The translations under genes were made by a program, and so were the position numbers. Positions 18,448 through 28,421 of a DNA stretch of 47,172 bases are shown here, one piece after another (the first letter of the stretch is position 1; each line of letters opens with the position of its first letter). A model generated the notes under the pieces. The model worked only from the letters and a program-made list of their open reading frames with translations, did not search any database and had not been told where the DNA came from. The DNA is from Prasinococcaceae sp. CCMP 1430. Lineage: Eukaryota > Prasinodermophyta > Palmophyllophyceae > Prasinococcales > Prasinococcaceae. The DNA is taken from contig RQSC01001393.1 in the NCBI GenBank assembly GCA_013416795.1, forward strand, positions 10,621 to 57,792, written 5' to 3'.

Positions 18448-19470
18448 TTAGCCTCGCCGAGCGCCGCCGGCGCCGCCACCCGCCTCGAGCGCACGCAGGT
18501 CGCTTGAGGAAATCTTGGGGGCCTCCGCGTCGCCGTCGCCGCCGCCGATTAGGTCGCAGACGACGAGTGCAACCGGCGGCATGCCCTGCGCTGCTCGCGC
18601 TGCGTTGATGGGCGCACAGGCCGCCTCCGTCTCCGCGCTCACCACAAGCGCCTCCATCCCGCGCATCGTCTGCGCCAGCGGCGGTTCTGCGGCAGTGAGC
18701 TCGCTGGTGTGTACGGCGCCAATATCGGGGCGCACGGCTCGCATGTACGCGATGGCGGCGTCGCGGCGTGCCCCGAAGCGCTGCAGCAGCTCCTTGTGCG
18801 CCTGTAGCGAGCGCACGAGCGCGTGAGAGAGGAGGGGGGGGGGGTAGGGGAGAGAGAGAGGGGCACACGCGCACACACGCAGAGTTACGAGTCAGCGAGC
18901 GCCTACCGCGGTCTTACCCGCTCGCTCTTTTCGGCCACGGCACGCGCTACCTTTCCAACCGCGCACCTTGCTGACCAACAGCGAGTCACCTGTCACACCC
19001 ACGTAGGCGGTGCCACCAGCGGCGACGCATGCGGCCGCGCTTGCGAGCAGCAGACGATGGCCCGCGTGCAACCGGTCGAATGTGCCGCCGACGGCAACGT
19101 GCTCGCATGGCAGGGCGAGGCCTTCCGCCACCTTTGCCACGGAGGGGGCAGCGGGACTTTCGGCGTTGCTGGCGCTGTCAGCGAGCTCGCCGCTGTCGGG
19201 GAGGTCGTGCCCGCATGCACGGAGCAGCGGCAGCACGTCGACCTCTGGCCCGCCGCCGCGCGCGGCCGCCCCGATCACGGCCGCGAGTGCGCGCAGCGTG
19301 GGCTCACCGACGCTCTCGGCAGGTGGACCTTCCAAGGCGACCGTCAAGCGCGCGCACGTGCCGCCGCCCGCAACCGCTGCGGCCGCGGCGGCGGCGACAG
19401 CATCGGCGGCGCCCNGTTCGGAGGTTACCTCCACCGTGTCGGCCGACCGGAAGGAGCGCTTCGACGACAT
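18448..19470 (-). CDS. Phosphopantetheine adenylyltransferase (eukaryotic COASY-type domain)
   Basis: Transfers AMP to 4'-phosphopantetheine, the penultimate step of coenzyme A synthesis. Exon 1 is 19470-18967 and exon 2 is 18801-18448, joined at phase 0; the intron (donor GTGCGC) carries GA and G-rich runs. The nucleotidyltransferase motif is HVAVGGTFDRLHAGHRLLL. Further family segments are YVGVTGDSLLVSK, LVVSAETEAACAPINAARA, VALVVCDLI and the terminal KISSSDLRALE, equivalent to the ISSTxLR motif. No dephospho-CoA kinase domain follows, so the enzyme is monofunctional as in plants. The N-terminal 150 residues are Ala-rich and unclear. The N at 19415 falls in this region and the frame continues across it. 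The start at 19470 leaves 90 bp to the divergent helicase. Confidence 0.9.
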
Positions 19471-19560
19471 GTGCGCGCTGGCGTCGGCGCCGGACGCCTG
19501 GACGCCGGCGGCGGCGCCGGCGGCGGCGGCGGCGGCGGAGGGCGGGGTGGAGGGCGCTTC

Positions 19561-22500
19561 ATGAGAGCGGGAGAGCGACCCGTCGAGGTGCGTTGGCCCC
19601 CGCGCAGCGCGCGCGGCCGCCGCTGCGGTTGCGGCGGAGCGCATGCTGACGCGCACGAGCGTTGGCGGGCACGATCACGTGCATGACGTACCGCTCGCAT
19701 CCCACGCGCCCCTGCGCTGCTCGCGCGCGCCGTTGGCTGGCGCCCTGCGGCGAGCTGTGCCGCCCCGCAGGAGTCGATGCGCATCGACATCTCGTCCATG
19801 CTGCGCGCGTTCCAGGAGGGCTCCGAGGAGACCTTCGTGTTTCCTCCGGGGCTGTCCAATCACGACCGCGCGGTGGTGCACGCGGAGTGCAAGAAGTACG
19901 GCTTCACATCCAAGTCGCATGGCAAAGGCGAGTCTCGCCGCGTGACGGTCACGCGGCCGCGCGCGGCTGCGAGCGCAGCGCTGCAGGAGGCGACGCCGCT
20001 TGGTGCGTCGCAAGATGTGGTCGGCGCGCTCGTTGAGTACTTCGCCGCGCACCCGCCTACTCAGCACGAGCTGGCCGCCGTGCAGGCCGAGTCAATGCCG
20101 GGTGGCGAGGCGGCCGCAGCGATGGACGGTGGTGGACGGGCGCACCGCGGCGGCGGCGGCGGCGACCCGCTCGGCGGGCAGTCCCCAGTCGCGGGCGAGG
20201 CGCTCGCGGTGGCGCATGCGCAATTCGAGGCGCGTTGTACCGCCGACGCGGGCATGCGTGAGGTGCAGGCCAAGCGCCACAGTCTGCCCATCGCGAGCTA
20301 CAAGAAGGAGGTGCTCGACCTGATCAATTCGCACCAGGTCATCATGATTGCAGGCGCTACCGGCTGCGGCAAGACCACACAAGGTGCGCTGCGCTAGGCG
20401 GCCGCACGGTGCGCGCGCGGGCCACTGCAGTTGCCGTGGGATGCGCGCTGACGCGCGTGAGCACTGGCGACCGCGATCACGTGCATGAAAAAGTGCCGCA
20501 ATTCCTGCTCGAGGAGGCTGGCGCGGCCGGCCTGCCTGCGCGCATCATCGTGACGCAACCGCGCCGCATCAGCGCCATTACTGTGAGCGAGCGCGTGGCC
20601 GCCGAGCGAGGCGAGGCCGTGGGCAAGGGCACGGTGGGCTACCAGATTCGCCTCGAGACGCGCGGCAACGCCTCAACGCCGGTCATGTTCTGCACCAACG
20701 GCGTGCTGCTGCGCAAGCTCACCTCGGACAGAGGCGGCTGCCTCGCGGGCGTTACGCACATCCTGGTGGACGAGGTGCACGAACGCGACAAGTTCGCGGA
20801 CTTCCTCCTCATCGTCATCCGCGATATCCTTCCGTCGCACCCTCACCTGCGCGTGGTGCTCATGTCAGCCACGCTCAACGAGAGCGTGTTCTCGGAGTAC
20901 TTCGGGGGCTGCCCAGTGGTTCGCGTGCCGGGATTCACGTACCCAGTGGAGCGATTCTTCCTGGAGGACGCGCTCAAACGCACGGGCTGGACCCCGCCAG
21001 GCCAAAAGCAGGCTCAGTCACAGCAGCTGAGCGGAGGAGCTAGCCAGGGCCTCAAGCGCGTGCTCGCACCCGAACTCGCCGCGCACCTCAACGCTCAGAT
21101 CGAGCGCGTCTTCATGCTCCCCGACGCCGAGCTCGATGCAGCAGCTTCAGAGCTGCAGCTCTTCTGCGAGCAGTACGCCGCCGATGGCGCGCTCGCGCAT
21201 CAGCACCCGCAGACAGGCGCCAGCGCGCTGATGGTGCTTTGCGGCAAGGGCCGCGCCCCCGAGGTCGCCGCGCTTCTCGCCGCTGGGGCTGACCCCTCGT
21301 TGAAGGCTGGCAATGGCTTCGCAGCTGCCGACTGGGCGTCGCACTTCGGTCACGCCGGTCTCGCCGCCGCGCTCGCGCAGCATGCTGCCGCGCTCGAGGC
21401 GCAGAGCAGCGGCGTGGCGGAGGAAGCCATCACGCTGTCTGCGTACCAGCTCGGGAGCAACGCGGACGAGGTGGACTCGCAGCTGGTTGTACAGCTGCTG
21501 CGCTCGCTACGCGAGGAGGCGCATGCGAAGGGTATGCTGCGTGGAGGCGAGGCGAGTGCAGTGCTGGTGTTTATGGGCGGCTGGGAAGACATAACACGCA
21601 CGCGTGAGGCCATTGAGGCCGCGCGCGACCTGAGCGGCGCTGTGGCGATCACGCCGCTACACTCGATGGTTGCTCCAGAGGAGCAGCGCAAGGCATTCAA
21701 GAGGCCGCCGCCTGGGAAAATGAAGGTCGTCCTGAGTACGAACATCGCCGAGACCGCCGTGACCATCGACGATGTCGTGTGGGTGATCGACAGCGGGCGC
21801 ATGAAGGAGAAGAGCTACGACCCGTATACGGGGGTGTCGACGCTCCAGGCGGGTTGGATCTCTGCGGCGAGCGAGAAGCAGCGCGAGGGCCGCGCGGGGC
21901 GCACGCGCCCCGGCGTGTGCTACCACCTGTACTCGCGTTCGCGCTCCGCTGCGCTGGAGGAGTTCCAGGCACCTGAGCTCAAACGCACGCCGCTTGAGGA
22001 GCTATGCCTGCAGGTGCGCCTCATCACTGCCGATGAGCCTGTGGAGGAGTTCCTCGGGCGCGCCCCCGAGCCGCCTGTGTCGCAGGCTATCGAGAACGCG
22101 CTTTCTCTGCTCGAGTCTATCGGCGCGCTCGACGACTCCCAGCGCCTGACGACGCTGGGGCGCCACCTGGCCGCGTTGCCGCTCCACCCTCGCTCTGGCA
22201 AGATGGTGCTGCTGGGCGCGCTCTTTGGCTGCCTGCCGCCAATGCTGACTGTGGCGGCGGCCACGGGGTATCGATCGCCGTTTGTGCTGCCGGCGTCGCC
22301 GGGGGCGAAGGTGGAGGCCAAGGCGGCGGTGCACCGAATGGCCGCAGAAGGGGGTGGTCGCTCCGACCACCTGGCACTCGTGGCAGCTTTTGCCGGCCAC
22401 AGTGCCGCCCGCCAGCGCGGTGGGTGGTCGGCCGAGCGGGCGTACTGCGCGCAATCGTACCTGAGCGCACCGACGATGAACATGGTGTCGGGCATGCGCG

Positions 22501-23414
22501 ACCAGCTCGGCAAGGAGCTGCACGCGCGGGGCCTGGACGAAGGCCTGCGCACCGCTGGCTACGGGTCGGAGCTAGTACGCGCAGTCATCGCCGCCGGGCT
22601 GTACCCGCAGGTGGGTCGCCTCGTGAGCCCTGCCGATGGCAACAGCCGCAGCGTCAACATCTCAACGCTGCGTGGTGAGAAGGCACGCGTGCACCAGAGC
22701 AGCGTGTGCTCCAAAGTCGATGTTCCGCGCTCGAGCCCACGCGCCGGCAACCTACTGCTCGGCCCGCTTGTTGTCTTCGACGAACTGGAGCGCGGCGAGG
22801 CGACGCTCTTCGCACGCTACGTGTCGTGCGTGCAACCCGTGCCGCTGCTGCTAGTAGCATCGCGCCTGCAGGTGCGTGCCGAGTTCGACGAGGAAACCGG
22901 CGAGCCGCTGCGCGACGCGCAGACAGGCGAGCCGCTTGGATCGCTCAAGCTCGACGGGGCGCTCTCATTCCTGTGCCCGATGCCCGTGGCGGAGCGCCTC
23001 GCTTGGCTCCGGCTGCGCCTGCAGCAGACATTCGAGGCCCGCGTGACGCGTCCGCGCGAGCCGCTGGATGCTATGCACGCCGCTGCCGTGCACTGCGCAG
23101 CGGTGGCGTTCGCCGGATCGCGCGTCGCTGCGGGGCTGGGCGTTGCGCACATGCAGCCTGGCGTGAGCTTGCACCCGGCATTCGGTGGCCAATTCGCACG
23201 TGGATGCGGGGGAGGAGGCGCGGCCGGTGGTCGCTCCTATGGTAGTGGCGGTGGTCGTGGTCGCGGTCGCGGCGGCAGCGGCGGCGGCGGCGGGCGTGGA
23301 TACAAGGGCGGTGGTGCACAAGGGCAGGGTCGCGGCGGCGGTCGCGGCCGCGGCGGCGGTCGCGGTGGCGGTGGTGGCAGGAGGAGTATGCCTCCCAACG
23401 GCGGACAACGGTGA
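19561..23414 (+). CDS. R3H-DExH box RNA helicase with ankyrin insert and RG-rich tail
   Basis: Predicted RNA helicase resembling plant DExH6/NIH and animal YTHDC2. Proposed exons are 19561-19587 (tentative), 19771-20383 and 20494-23414; the safe start is the ATG at 19777. An R3H domain opens the protein (FQEGSEETFVFPPGLSNHDR, CKKYGFTSKSHGKGE). Motif I is GATGCGKTTQ, interrupted just after by an intron. Motif Ia is TQPRRISA, motif II DEVHERD and motif III SAT. Ankyrin-like repeats (GKGRAPEVAALLAAGADPSLKAGNG) sit between the two RecA lobes, as in YTHDC2. Lobe 2 has STNIAETAVTIDDVVWVIDSG and QREGRAGRTRPG. HA2 and OB regions follow. The C-terminus is a Gly/Arg-rich tail of about 70 residues; no YTH domain is present. 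Confidence 0.93.
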
Positions 23415-23574
23415 GGTTGGGATGGCGTTGCGCTGCAGTAAGAAAAATCCACCGTATATAATCTTTGTCGCATTACTCTGCGGCCGCGCGCAGACACGGC
23501 GGCGGGGCGCACTCTCTGCCTGTGCTATGCATGCGCAAAACGGCATCCGCACTCCCCTCGCGGGAGGGCCGTCG

Positions 23575-24639
23575 TCAGCCGCGGTGCTGCAGGGTATGAT
23601 GGCGCTTGTCCCATGGATCACCAGCAGGGCTGTCTATAGTGTGGACGTCGGCCTCGGCGGGTGCGCCTTCCTCCATCGCGTCGACAGGTTCGCGCTGGTG
23701 CAGCACGTTTTGCATCGGCACGAAGCCCATGCCAGTCGTGAGCGCCGCAGTGATGGCGAACGTTGCGAGGGCGAATATGTGGACGACCAGCAGCCAGAAC
23801 GCAAACACCGGGGGCAGCGCCATGGCTGTCACATGGTTGTCGCGCCATCTCGCTCCCGCGATGTCGTTGTCGAAGAGGATGAACGCCGCCTGCAGGAACC
23901 AGCACCCCTGGAGAAGGACTGCTGCGTGGCGACACATGGATGCAAGCGGCGAAGCGGCACTGCTCTCGGGCGTGGCCCACAACTCGAAGACGCCACCCGC
24001 TACGCAAAGCGCGACGGCCAGCACTAGAATCTCGTGCGTGAGAATCTCCACGGCACTTCCCTTGAGATGGAAGGCGAACAAGACGCCCTCCGCAAAAAAT
24101 GCGAGGGCGGTCGCGCCGGCACACGCGCCGGGGGGGACGACGCGTTTCCCACTGCTGAGCAACGCATCTTCCAGGAGCTCCAGCACACCTGCCAGGGCGA
24201 ACGCCGCGTACATCAACGCATGCTGCCAGTTGTTGAGGTTCTCAGAGTTGATGTTGCTCTCCGAGTCGAGCATACTGTGCCAGTGCCCCGTGTTGATGTA
24301 CAGTTCTCCCAGGATGCCCACCGTCGGCAGAACGACCTTGAGGATGGGCTCGATCCTGCTTGCGAGGTAGAGCTGCCACGTGCGCGCCGAGGAGGGCGCG
24401 GAGCCCGCGAACCCGCACAATCGAGATGCGGGGAGCGCATGCCACGTGCGCCCTCTCGCGTGGAGTTCGTCGTCAGCGAGAGTGTTGGCGCTCAGGCCGT
24501 GCCGCCCCCCGGCCTGCCTGCCAGCCAGCAGCGCGTGCCTGCGCGCGCTCATCAGCAAACCCCACGCGCCCCACGCGACGAACATGACGCCCGGAAGCAC
24601 GTGGCCCTGGAAGCTGCCGTGCTGGGACATGTACGCCAT
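23575..24639 (-). CDS. TMEM45/DUF716-family membrane protein
   Basis: Polytopic membrane protein of a family with no firmly known function. The start at 24639 places GHVLPGVMFVAWGAWGLL near the N-terminus, as in TMEM45 proteins; earlier in-frame ATGs at 24690 and 24717 are possible. Further family features are HWHSMLDSES, NNWQHALMYAAFALAGVLEL with the conserved His, FFAEGVLFAFHLKG followed by THEILVLAVAL, HAAVLLQGCWFLQAAFIL, and two long hydrophobic helices near the C-terminus. Seven membrane segments are likely. A polar insert of about 70 residues follows the first helix. The C-terminal tail is acidic and cytosolic-looking. The gene converges on the helicase with 160 bp between stop codons. 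Confidence 0.8.
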   Translation of the reverse strand: MAYMSQHGSFQGHVLPGVMFVAWGAWGLLMSARRHALLAGRQAGGRHGLSANTLADDELHARGRTWHALPASRLCGFAGSAPSSARTWQLYLASRIEPILKVVLPTVGILGELYINTGHWHSMLDSESNINSENLNNWQHALMYAAFALAGVLELLEDALLSSGKRVVPPGACAGATALAFFAEGVLFAFHLKGSAVEILTHEILVLAVALCVAGGVFELWATPESSAASPLASMCRHAAVLLQGCWFLQAAFILFDNDIAGARWRDNHVTAMALPPVFAFWLLVVHIFALATFAITAALTTGMGFVPMQNVLHQREPVDAMEEGAPAEADVHTIDSPAGDPWDKRHHTLQHRG

Positions 24640-24717
24640 CTCAGTGGCGCCGCCGGCCTGCGCGGACGCCCCCGCCAGCCTGGCCCGCATTGAAAAGCCC
24701 CCCGCCATGCCCTCCAT

Positions 24718-25328
24718 GTCCTTCACTGCGCTGCACGGCCTTGCCACCCGCCACCCTCGGCAGCGCTCCGGCGCGCGCGCGCGTGGCAGCTCGCGCCTCC
24801 TCCGCGCGCCTCGTGCGCCCCCGGGGCGTTGGGTCGAGGGTGGGGAGGCTCAACACCCGCGCGCGGCAGCAGCGTCGCGCGGCCGTCCGCGGGAGGCCCC
24901 TCGCCGCGTCTCCCCCCGCTCCCCCCTTTCGCCCCCAATCCCTACTCTTGCACCAGCCGAGCCCTCACACCTCCGCCCCTCCCCCAGCGCCACGGGCGCG
25001 CCCACGGGGCCCGTGCGGCACGCGCGCCGCTGTCAAACGGACGACAGCGCGCGCGCGCGCGAGCGAGCGCGTGCCCTTCGCGAGCGAATGGCGGGGCGCG
25101 CGCCGAGTGCAGGGATGAACGTGGGTGCAAGTGCACGTCCCGGCCGGAAGGGACTGCTGGCAGCCGCCCAGCCATCGGAACGGGCCACGGGCCGCGCGGC
25201 GGCAGCGGAAGCGCGCTCGCTGGGGCCGGTGCGCGCGCCCGCGCGCCCTGGCGGGGGTGTGGCGGCCGAGCGAGCGCGCGGTGCCACATCGCCTCCTCCG
25301 CGCTCACACCACACACCTTGCGGTCACG
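24718..25328. other. GC-rich divergent spacer
   Basis: No gene recognised between the TMEM45-like gene and the PT-repeat gene. The sequence is low complexity, with an alternating CG run near 25049-25066 and C-rich tracts around 24910-24990. Open frames here have only Arg/Ala/Pro composition and no motif. Confidence 0.6.
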
Positions 25329-25940
25329 ATGGTCTCCCTCAGGCTCCGCTCGTCGTGGGCGCATGCCTTGGTACTCCTGCTCGCGACTGCGAGCGCGCTC
25401 GGGTCCGTCGACGCGACGAGGAGAAGGCCGACGGACTCTCCCACGCGCCGCCCGACGCCCTCACCCACCAAGTCGCCCACCAAGTCGCCGACGCGCCGCC
25501 CGACCCCGTCGCCCACCAAGTCGCCCACGGCCTTCCCGACCATCCCCATCGTGACAGAGTCCCCGACCAAGTCGCCGACGCGCCGCCCGACGCCCTCGCC
25601 GACCAAGTCGCCGACCAAGTCGCCGACGAGGCGCCCTACGCCCTCGCCCACCAAGTCGCCGACCAAGTCGCCGACGCGCCGCCCGACCCCGTCGCCCACC
25701 AAGTCGCCCACGGCCTTCCCGACCATCCCCATCGTGACAGAGTCCCCGACCAAGTCGCCGACGCGCCGCCCGACGCCCTCGCCGACCAAGTCGCCGACCA
25801 AGTCGCCGACGAGGCGCCCTACGCCCTCGCCCACCAAGTCGCCGACCAAGTCGCCGACGCGTCGCCCGACGCCGTCTCCTACTCGCAGGATGCGCCCGAC
25901 ACGCACGCCTATCAAGCGCCCCCGCCTCCTCCTGGCCTAG
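25329..25940 (+). CDS. Secreted Pro/Thr/Ser-repeat protein (SPTKSPT repeats)
   Basis: 203 residues, ATG at 25329. The N-terminus is a signal peptide (WAHALVLLLATASALGSVDA). The rest is a tandem array of SPTKSPT and RRPTPSPTK units with two copies of SPTAFPTIPIVTE. A 183 bp (61-residue) higher-order period makes 25501-25683 and 25684-25866 near copies. Such SPT/PTP repeats occur in secreted or cell-wall proteins of many algae and carry O-glycans; a cell-surface or matrix role is inference. The basic Arg/Lys between the Pro-Thr units is notable. It has no globular domain and may be the stalk of a shortened protein: the end (RTPIKRPRLLLA) is abrupt and could reflect a collapsed repeat in the assembly. 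Confidence 0.8.
   Translation: MVSLRLRSSWAHALVLLLATASALGSVDATRRRPTDSPTRRPTPSPTKSPTKSPTRRPTPSPTKSPTAFPTIPIVTESPTKSPTRRPTPSPTKSPTKSPTRRPTPSPTKSPTKSPTRRPTPSPTKSPTAFPTIPIVTESPTKSPTRRPTPSPTKSPTKSPTRRPTPSPTKSPTKSPTRRPTPSPTRRMRPTRTPIKRPRLLLA
25501..25866 (+). repeat. 183 bp tandem duplication in the PT-repeat gene
   Basis: CGACCCCGTC at 25501 recurs at 25684, and the sequence between is repeated with few differences. Each copy has shorter internal repeats built on CCGACCAAGTCG. The array is open in frame on both strands. Confidence 0.85.
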
Positions 25941-26007
25941 GATTTCGTCGTGGTACTGATCACTTAAAGTGTAAAGACAAGCGAGATGCCTTACCACTGA
26001 GCACGCA

Positions 26008-26877
26008 CTACGCGAGCATGTCTTGATTCAAAACGTCAACGTCGGCCGCATGGGACGCGAAGAAGCATGAGTCTCGAACGTCCATCTCGCTTTTGTCGCC
26101 GTACACCACGCCGTTTCCCTCGTGCCAAATGGGCTCGTAGCCAGCAGACCCAGCCACGTCTTGCATCACGGGAACGTGTGGCGCCTGGTCGTCTTGGGCG
26201 TCGTGGGCGCCATGCGCGCCCGCGCCGACGTCATCGCCTGCTCTTGCATCGCATTCGCCCGCGCAAGCCTCATTCTCGAGCGCTCGTGCTTGCGCTTCGA
26301 GACGGCGCACTGCCGCCTCGCTGTCGATCGCGTCCAACAGGCACGCGTACGCCTGCGCACATACGCGCACGCGCGTGTCCGGCACCGGCGCTAGAGCGAC
26401 AAGTTCTGCCGGCGCGTCCTCGTCGTCGACCATTGGCTGCAGCCCGCCTGCATCTGCCCTATCGCCTTCGGTTGCTACCGCTTGATCGCGCGTGCACGTC
26501 ACCTCAAGGTCGAGTGCGCCGAGCGCGTGCGCGCGCAGCATTCCTGTCGCTCGCACGGTGAGTGTCCCGACACGCCAGACTATACGCACGCCGGCGTCAA
26601 CGGTGCCGGTCACGGCCTCTGCTCCGACCAGTACGACCTCAGCGCCGGCATCGGCAGCACCGGCGGCGCCTGCGGTGCCATCTCTTCTATCATCCAGTGC
26701 GAAGGCCGCCTGAGTGAGCCCGGGGATGTACGGCGGGTCGGCCGCAGCAGCGGCGGCAGCGCGCTCGTGCTGGCGCCCGCCGGTGTGCTCGCCGCTGCCG
26801 CTACCATTGCCGTCGCTTCCGCCGCCGTCGCCACGAGCGATGCGATGCGCGAGCACTTGTGTCACCGACGCGGTCAT
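26008..26877 (-). CDS. Unrecognised Ala-rich acidic protein
   Basis: 289 residues from the ATG at 26877 to TAG, with no internal stop. I do not recognise the family. The first 45 residues are Gly/Ser/Ala rich. A compact part follows (PPYIPGLTQAAFALDD, VVLVGAEAVTGTVDAGV, LTVRATGMLRAHALGALDLE) that looks like beta strands. Then a helical Glu/Ala/Arg stretch (CAQAYACLLDAIDSEAAVRR) and an acidic His/Asp-rich region lead to a Cys/Phe end (DSCFFASHAADVDVLNQDML). Codon use and acidic composition fit a real protein better than a shadow frame. The start lies 130 bp from the divergent SET gene. A pyrimidine tract just upstream of the ATG could instead be an intron acceptor, so an upstream exon is possible. 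Confidence 0.55.
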   Translation of the reverse strand: MTASVTQVLAHRIARGDGGGSDGNGSGSGEHTGGRQHERAAAAAAADPPYIPGLTQAAFALDDRRDGTAGAAGAADAGAEVVLVGAEAVTGTVDAGVRIVWRVGTLTVRATGMLRAHALGALDLEVTCTRDQAVATEGDRADAGGLQPMVDDEDAPAELVALAPVPDTRVRVCAQAYACLLDAIDSEAAVRRLEAQARALENEACAGECDARAGDDVGAGAHGAHDAQDDQAPHVPVMQDVAGSAGYEPIWHEGNGVVYGDKSEMDVRDSCFFASHAADVDVLNQDMLA

Positions 26878-27006
26878 GGCTTGCGCGCAAGGGGTGGGGT
26901 GGGGTGGAGGTGGGGGTGAGGGGCACCTGCCCGCGCGCCGGCAGCCGTATGACGCCCCAACGTCCGCGCACGCGCCACAGCACGCTTGCTGGGCGCACGC
27001 GCCCGG

Positions 27007-28359
27007 ATGGGCCGGGGCGGGTGCGAGCCGGCCTCGAGCGAAGCGGGCTCGCGCCTCGAGGCCGCGCACGCGTGGCTTGCGGCGCGAGGCGCGCGCGTCG
27101 GGGGTGTGGCGCTACGCGTTGGGCAGGGTGCATGTGGGTGCGGTGCTGGCGTGTATGCGACCACCGCCGCTAAGGAAGGCACAGTTGTTGCATCGTTTCC
27201 GCTGGGGCTGGCACGCGCGGGCGAGGCGCTGGTGCCCGAGGGGCACGAGTGCGACGTGTCGAGCGGCGTCGTGCTGGCGGCGTGGCTTGCGGCGCACCGC
27301 CGCCTTGGATCCGCATCGCCGTTCGCGCCGTGGCTCGCCGCGCTGCCGGCGGAGGGTGGGGCGCTTGCGTGCTGGGAGGCGCGCGCAGCCGACGCCGCAC
27401 TGCACGGCACGCCGCTCAGACGCGCCGCACTCATGCAACGAGGCGCGTTGGACGCCGAGCTCACGAGCGCGCGGCCACTCTTCGAGGCGCTGCTCGACTC
27501 TGCGGGCGCTGGCGCGGACACGCCGCGCTGTGAGCTCGCGCACGATGAGTACCTGCATGCCCGCTGCATGGTCTGGTCGCGCTCCGTCGGGCTCCCTGCC
27601 GGTGAGGGAGGCGAGGTCGAGGCCGTTCTGCCCGGCATGGATTTCTGTAACCACGCCGGTGCGGAGGCGAACGCGCGCTGGGAGATGCTGCTCGGTGGCT
27701 CCTCGGAGGAAGCAGAGCTCGGAGGCGGCGAGGCCGTGGAGGACGGCGGTGGCGACAGAGGTGGCGACGACGACCCAGCGGCGCCGCGGTACGCGCTGAT
27801 TGCCACACGGCCGATCGCCGAGGGCGACGAGGTCACCATCAGCTACGGCGTCGTAGCAGACAAGACCAACGAGGCGTTGCTCTTCTCGTATGGCTTCGTT
27901 GAGGACGATCCCGCCCGCGACGCGCTCACGCTGACGCTGCCCGTTCGCGGCAGGGAGCACATGGCGGCGCTGGCCCAGTTCGGCCTGCTGCCGCGCGTCT
28001 TGCTGCGGCGACCTCGCTGCGTCTCGACGCGGTCGGACGAGGGCGACGGCCTCGACAAGTTGCTCTCTGAAGCCGAGCTCGCTGCTGCGTGCATCGTCGC
28101 TGCGACGCCGGAGCGAGCACTTGCGCTGGCGGCCGGCGAGAGCACGCTCGAGGCCCGCGACCGCGAAGCTGCGAGGGAGCTGATTCAGACGACGGTGGGG
28201 TGCGCGCTTGACGGCGCCGAGGGCGGAGCAGACGGCGACAACAACGCGGAGACGATGGCTGCACTCCCGCCCGGCGCCATCGAGGCGGCGGCGCGCTACC
28301 GCGAGGGTGTCGCGGCGGTGGCGCGGGAGGTACTCGAAGCGCTGGAGTTGTCTGGGTAA
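27007..28359 (+). CDS. SET-domain protein lysine methyltransferase (SETD6/Rubisco LSMT-like)
   Basis: Methylates lysine on non-histone proteins, to judge from its family. 450 residues, ATG at 27007, intronless. The SET domain is split by a helical insert, as in the Rubisco LSMT group: GAGVYATTAAKEGTVVASFP near residue 47, then the insert, GMDFCNHAGAEANARWEM near 210 (the NH pair that contacts SAM), an acidic loop, RPIAEGDEVTISYGVVADKTNEALLFSYGFV near 265, followed by the C-terminal LSMT substrate-binding helices. The tyrosine of ISYG and the NEALLFSYGF block are intact, so activity is expected. It could act in the plastid, but no clear transit peptide is visible. Convergent with the fusion methyltransferase gene, with 62 bp between them. 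Confidence 0.88.
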   Translation: MGRGGCEPASSEAGSRLEAAHAWLAARGARVGGVALRVGQGACGCGAGVYATTAAKEGTVVASFPLGLARAGEALVPEGHECDVSSGVVLAAWLAAHRRLGSASPFAPWLAALPAEGGALACWEARAADAALHGTPLRRAALMQRGALDAELTSARPLFEALLDSAGAGADTPRCELAHDEYLHARCMVWSRSVGLPAGEGGEVEAVLPGMDFCNHAGAEANARWEMLLGGSSEEAELGGGEAVEDGGGDRGGDDDPAAPRYALIATRPIAEGDEVTISYGVVADKTNEALLFSYGFVEDDPARDALTLTLPVRGREHMAALAQFGLLPRVLLRRPRCVSTRSDEGDGLDKLLSEAELAAACIVAATPERALALAAGESTLEARDREAARELIQTTVGCALDGAEGGADGDNNAETMAALPPGAIEAAARYREGVAAVAREVLEALELSG

Positions 28360-28421
28360 TACATAATATTATGAGGCCATATCACCCCCCGCCACCCCGC
28401 TCACTATGACATCGAGCCGTC

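Noticed and set aside
25304-25915. Minus-strand frame of VGDLVGD repeats, about 200 residues
   Set aside because: It is the mirror of the PT-repeat gene, which has a signal peptide and proper start on the plus strand.
25960-26010. Possible tRNA on the minus strand (GCTCAGTGGTAAGGC resembles a D-arm)
   Set aside because: The D-stem has a mismatch, no foldable anticodon stem follows and there is no GGTTCGAATCC-type T-arm, so it is probably a chance match in the 3' spacer of two convergent genes.
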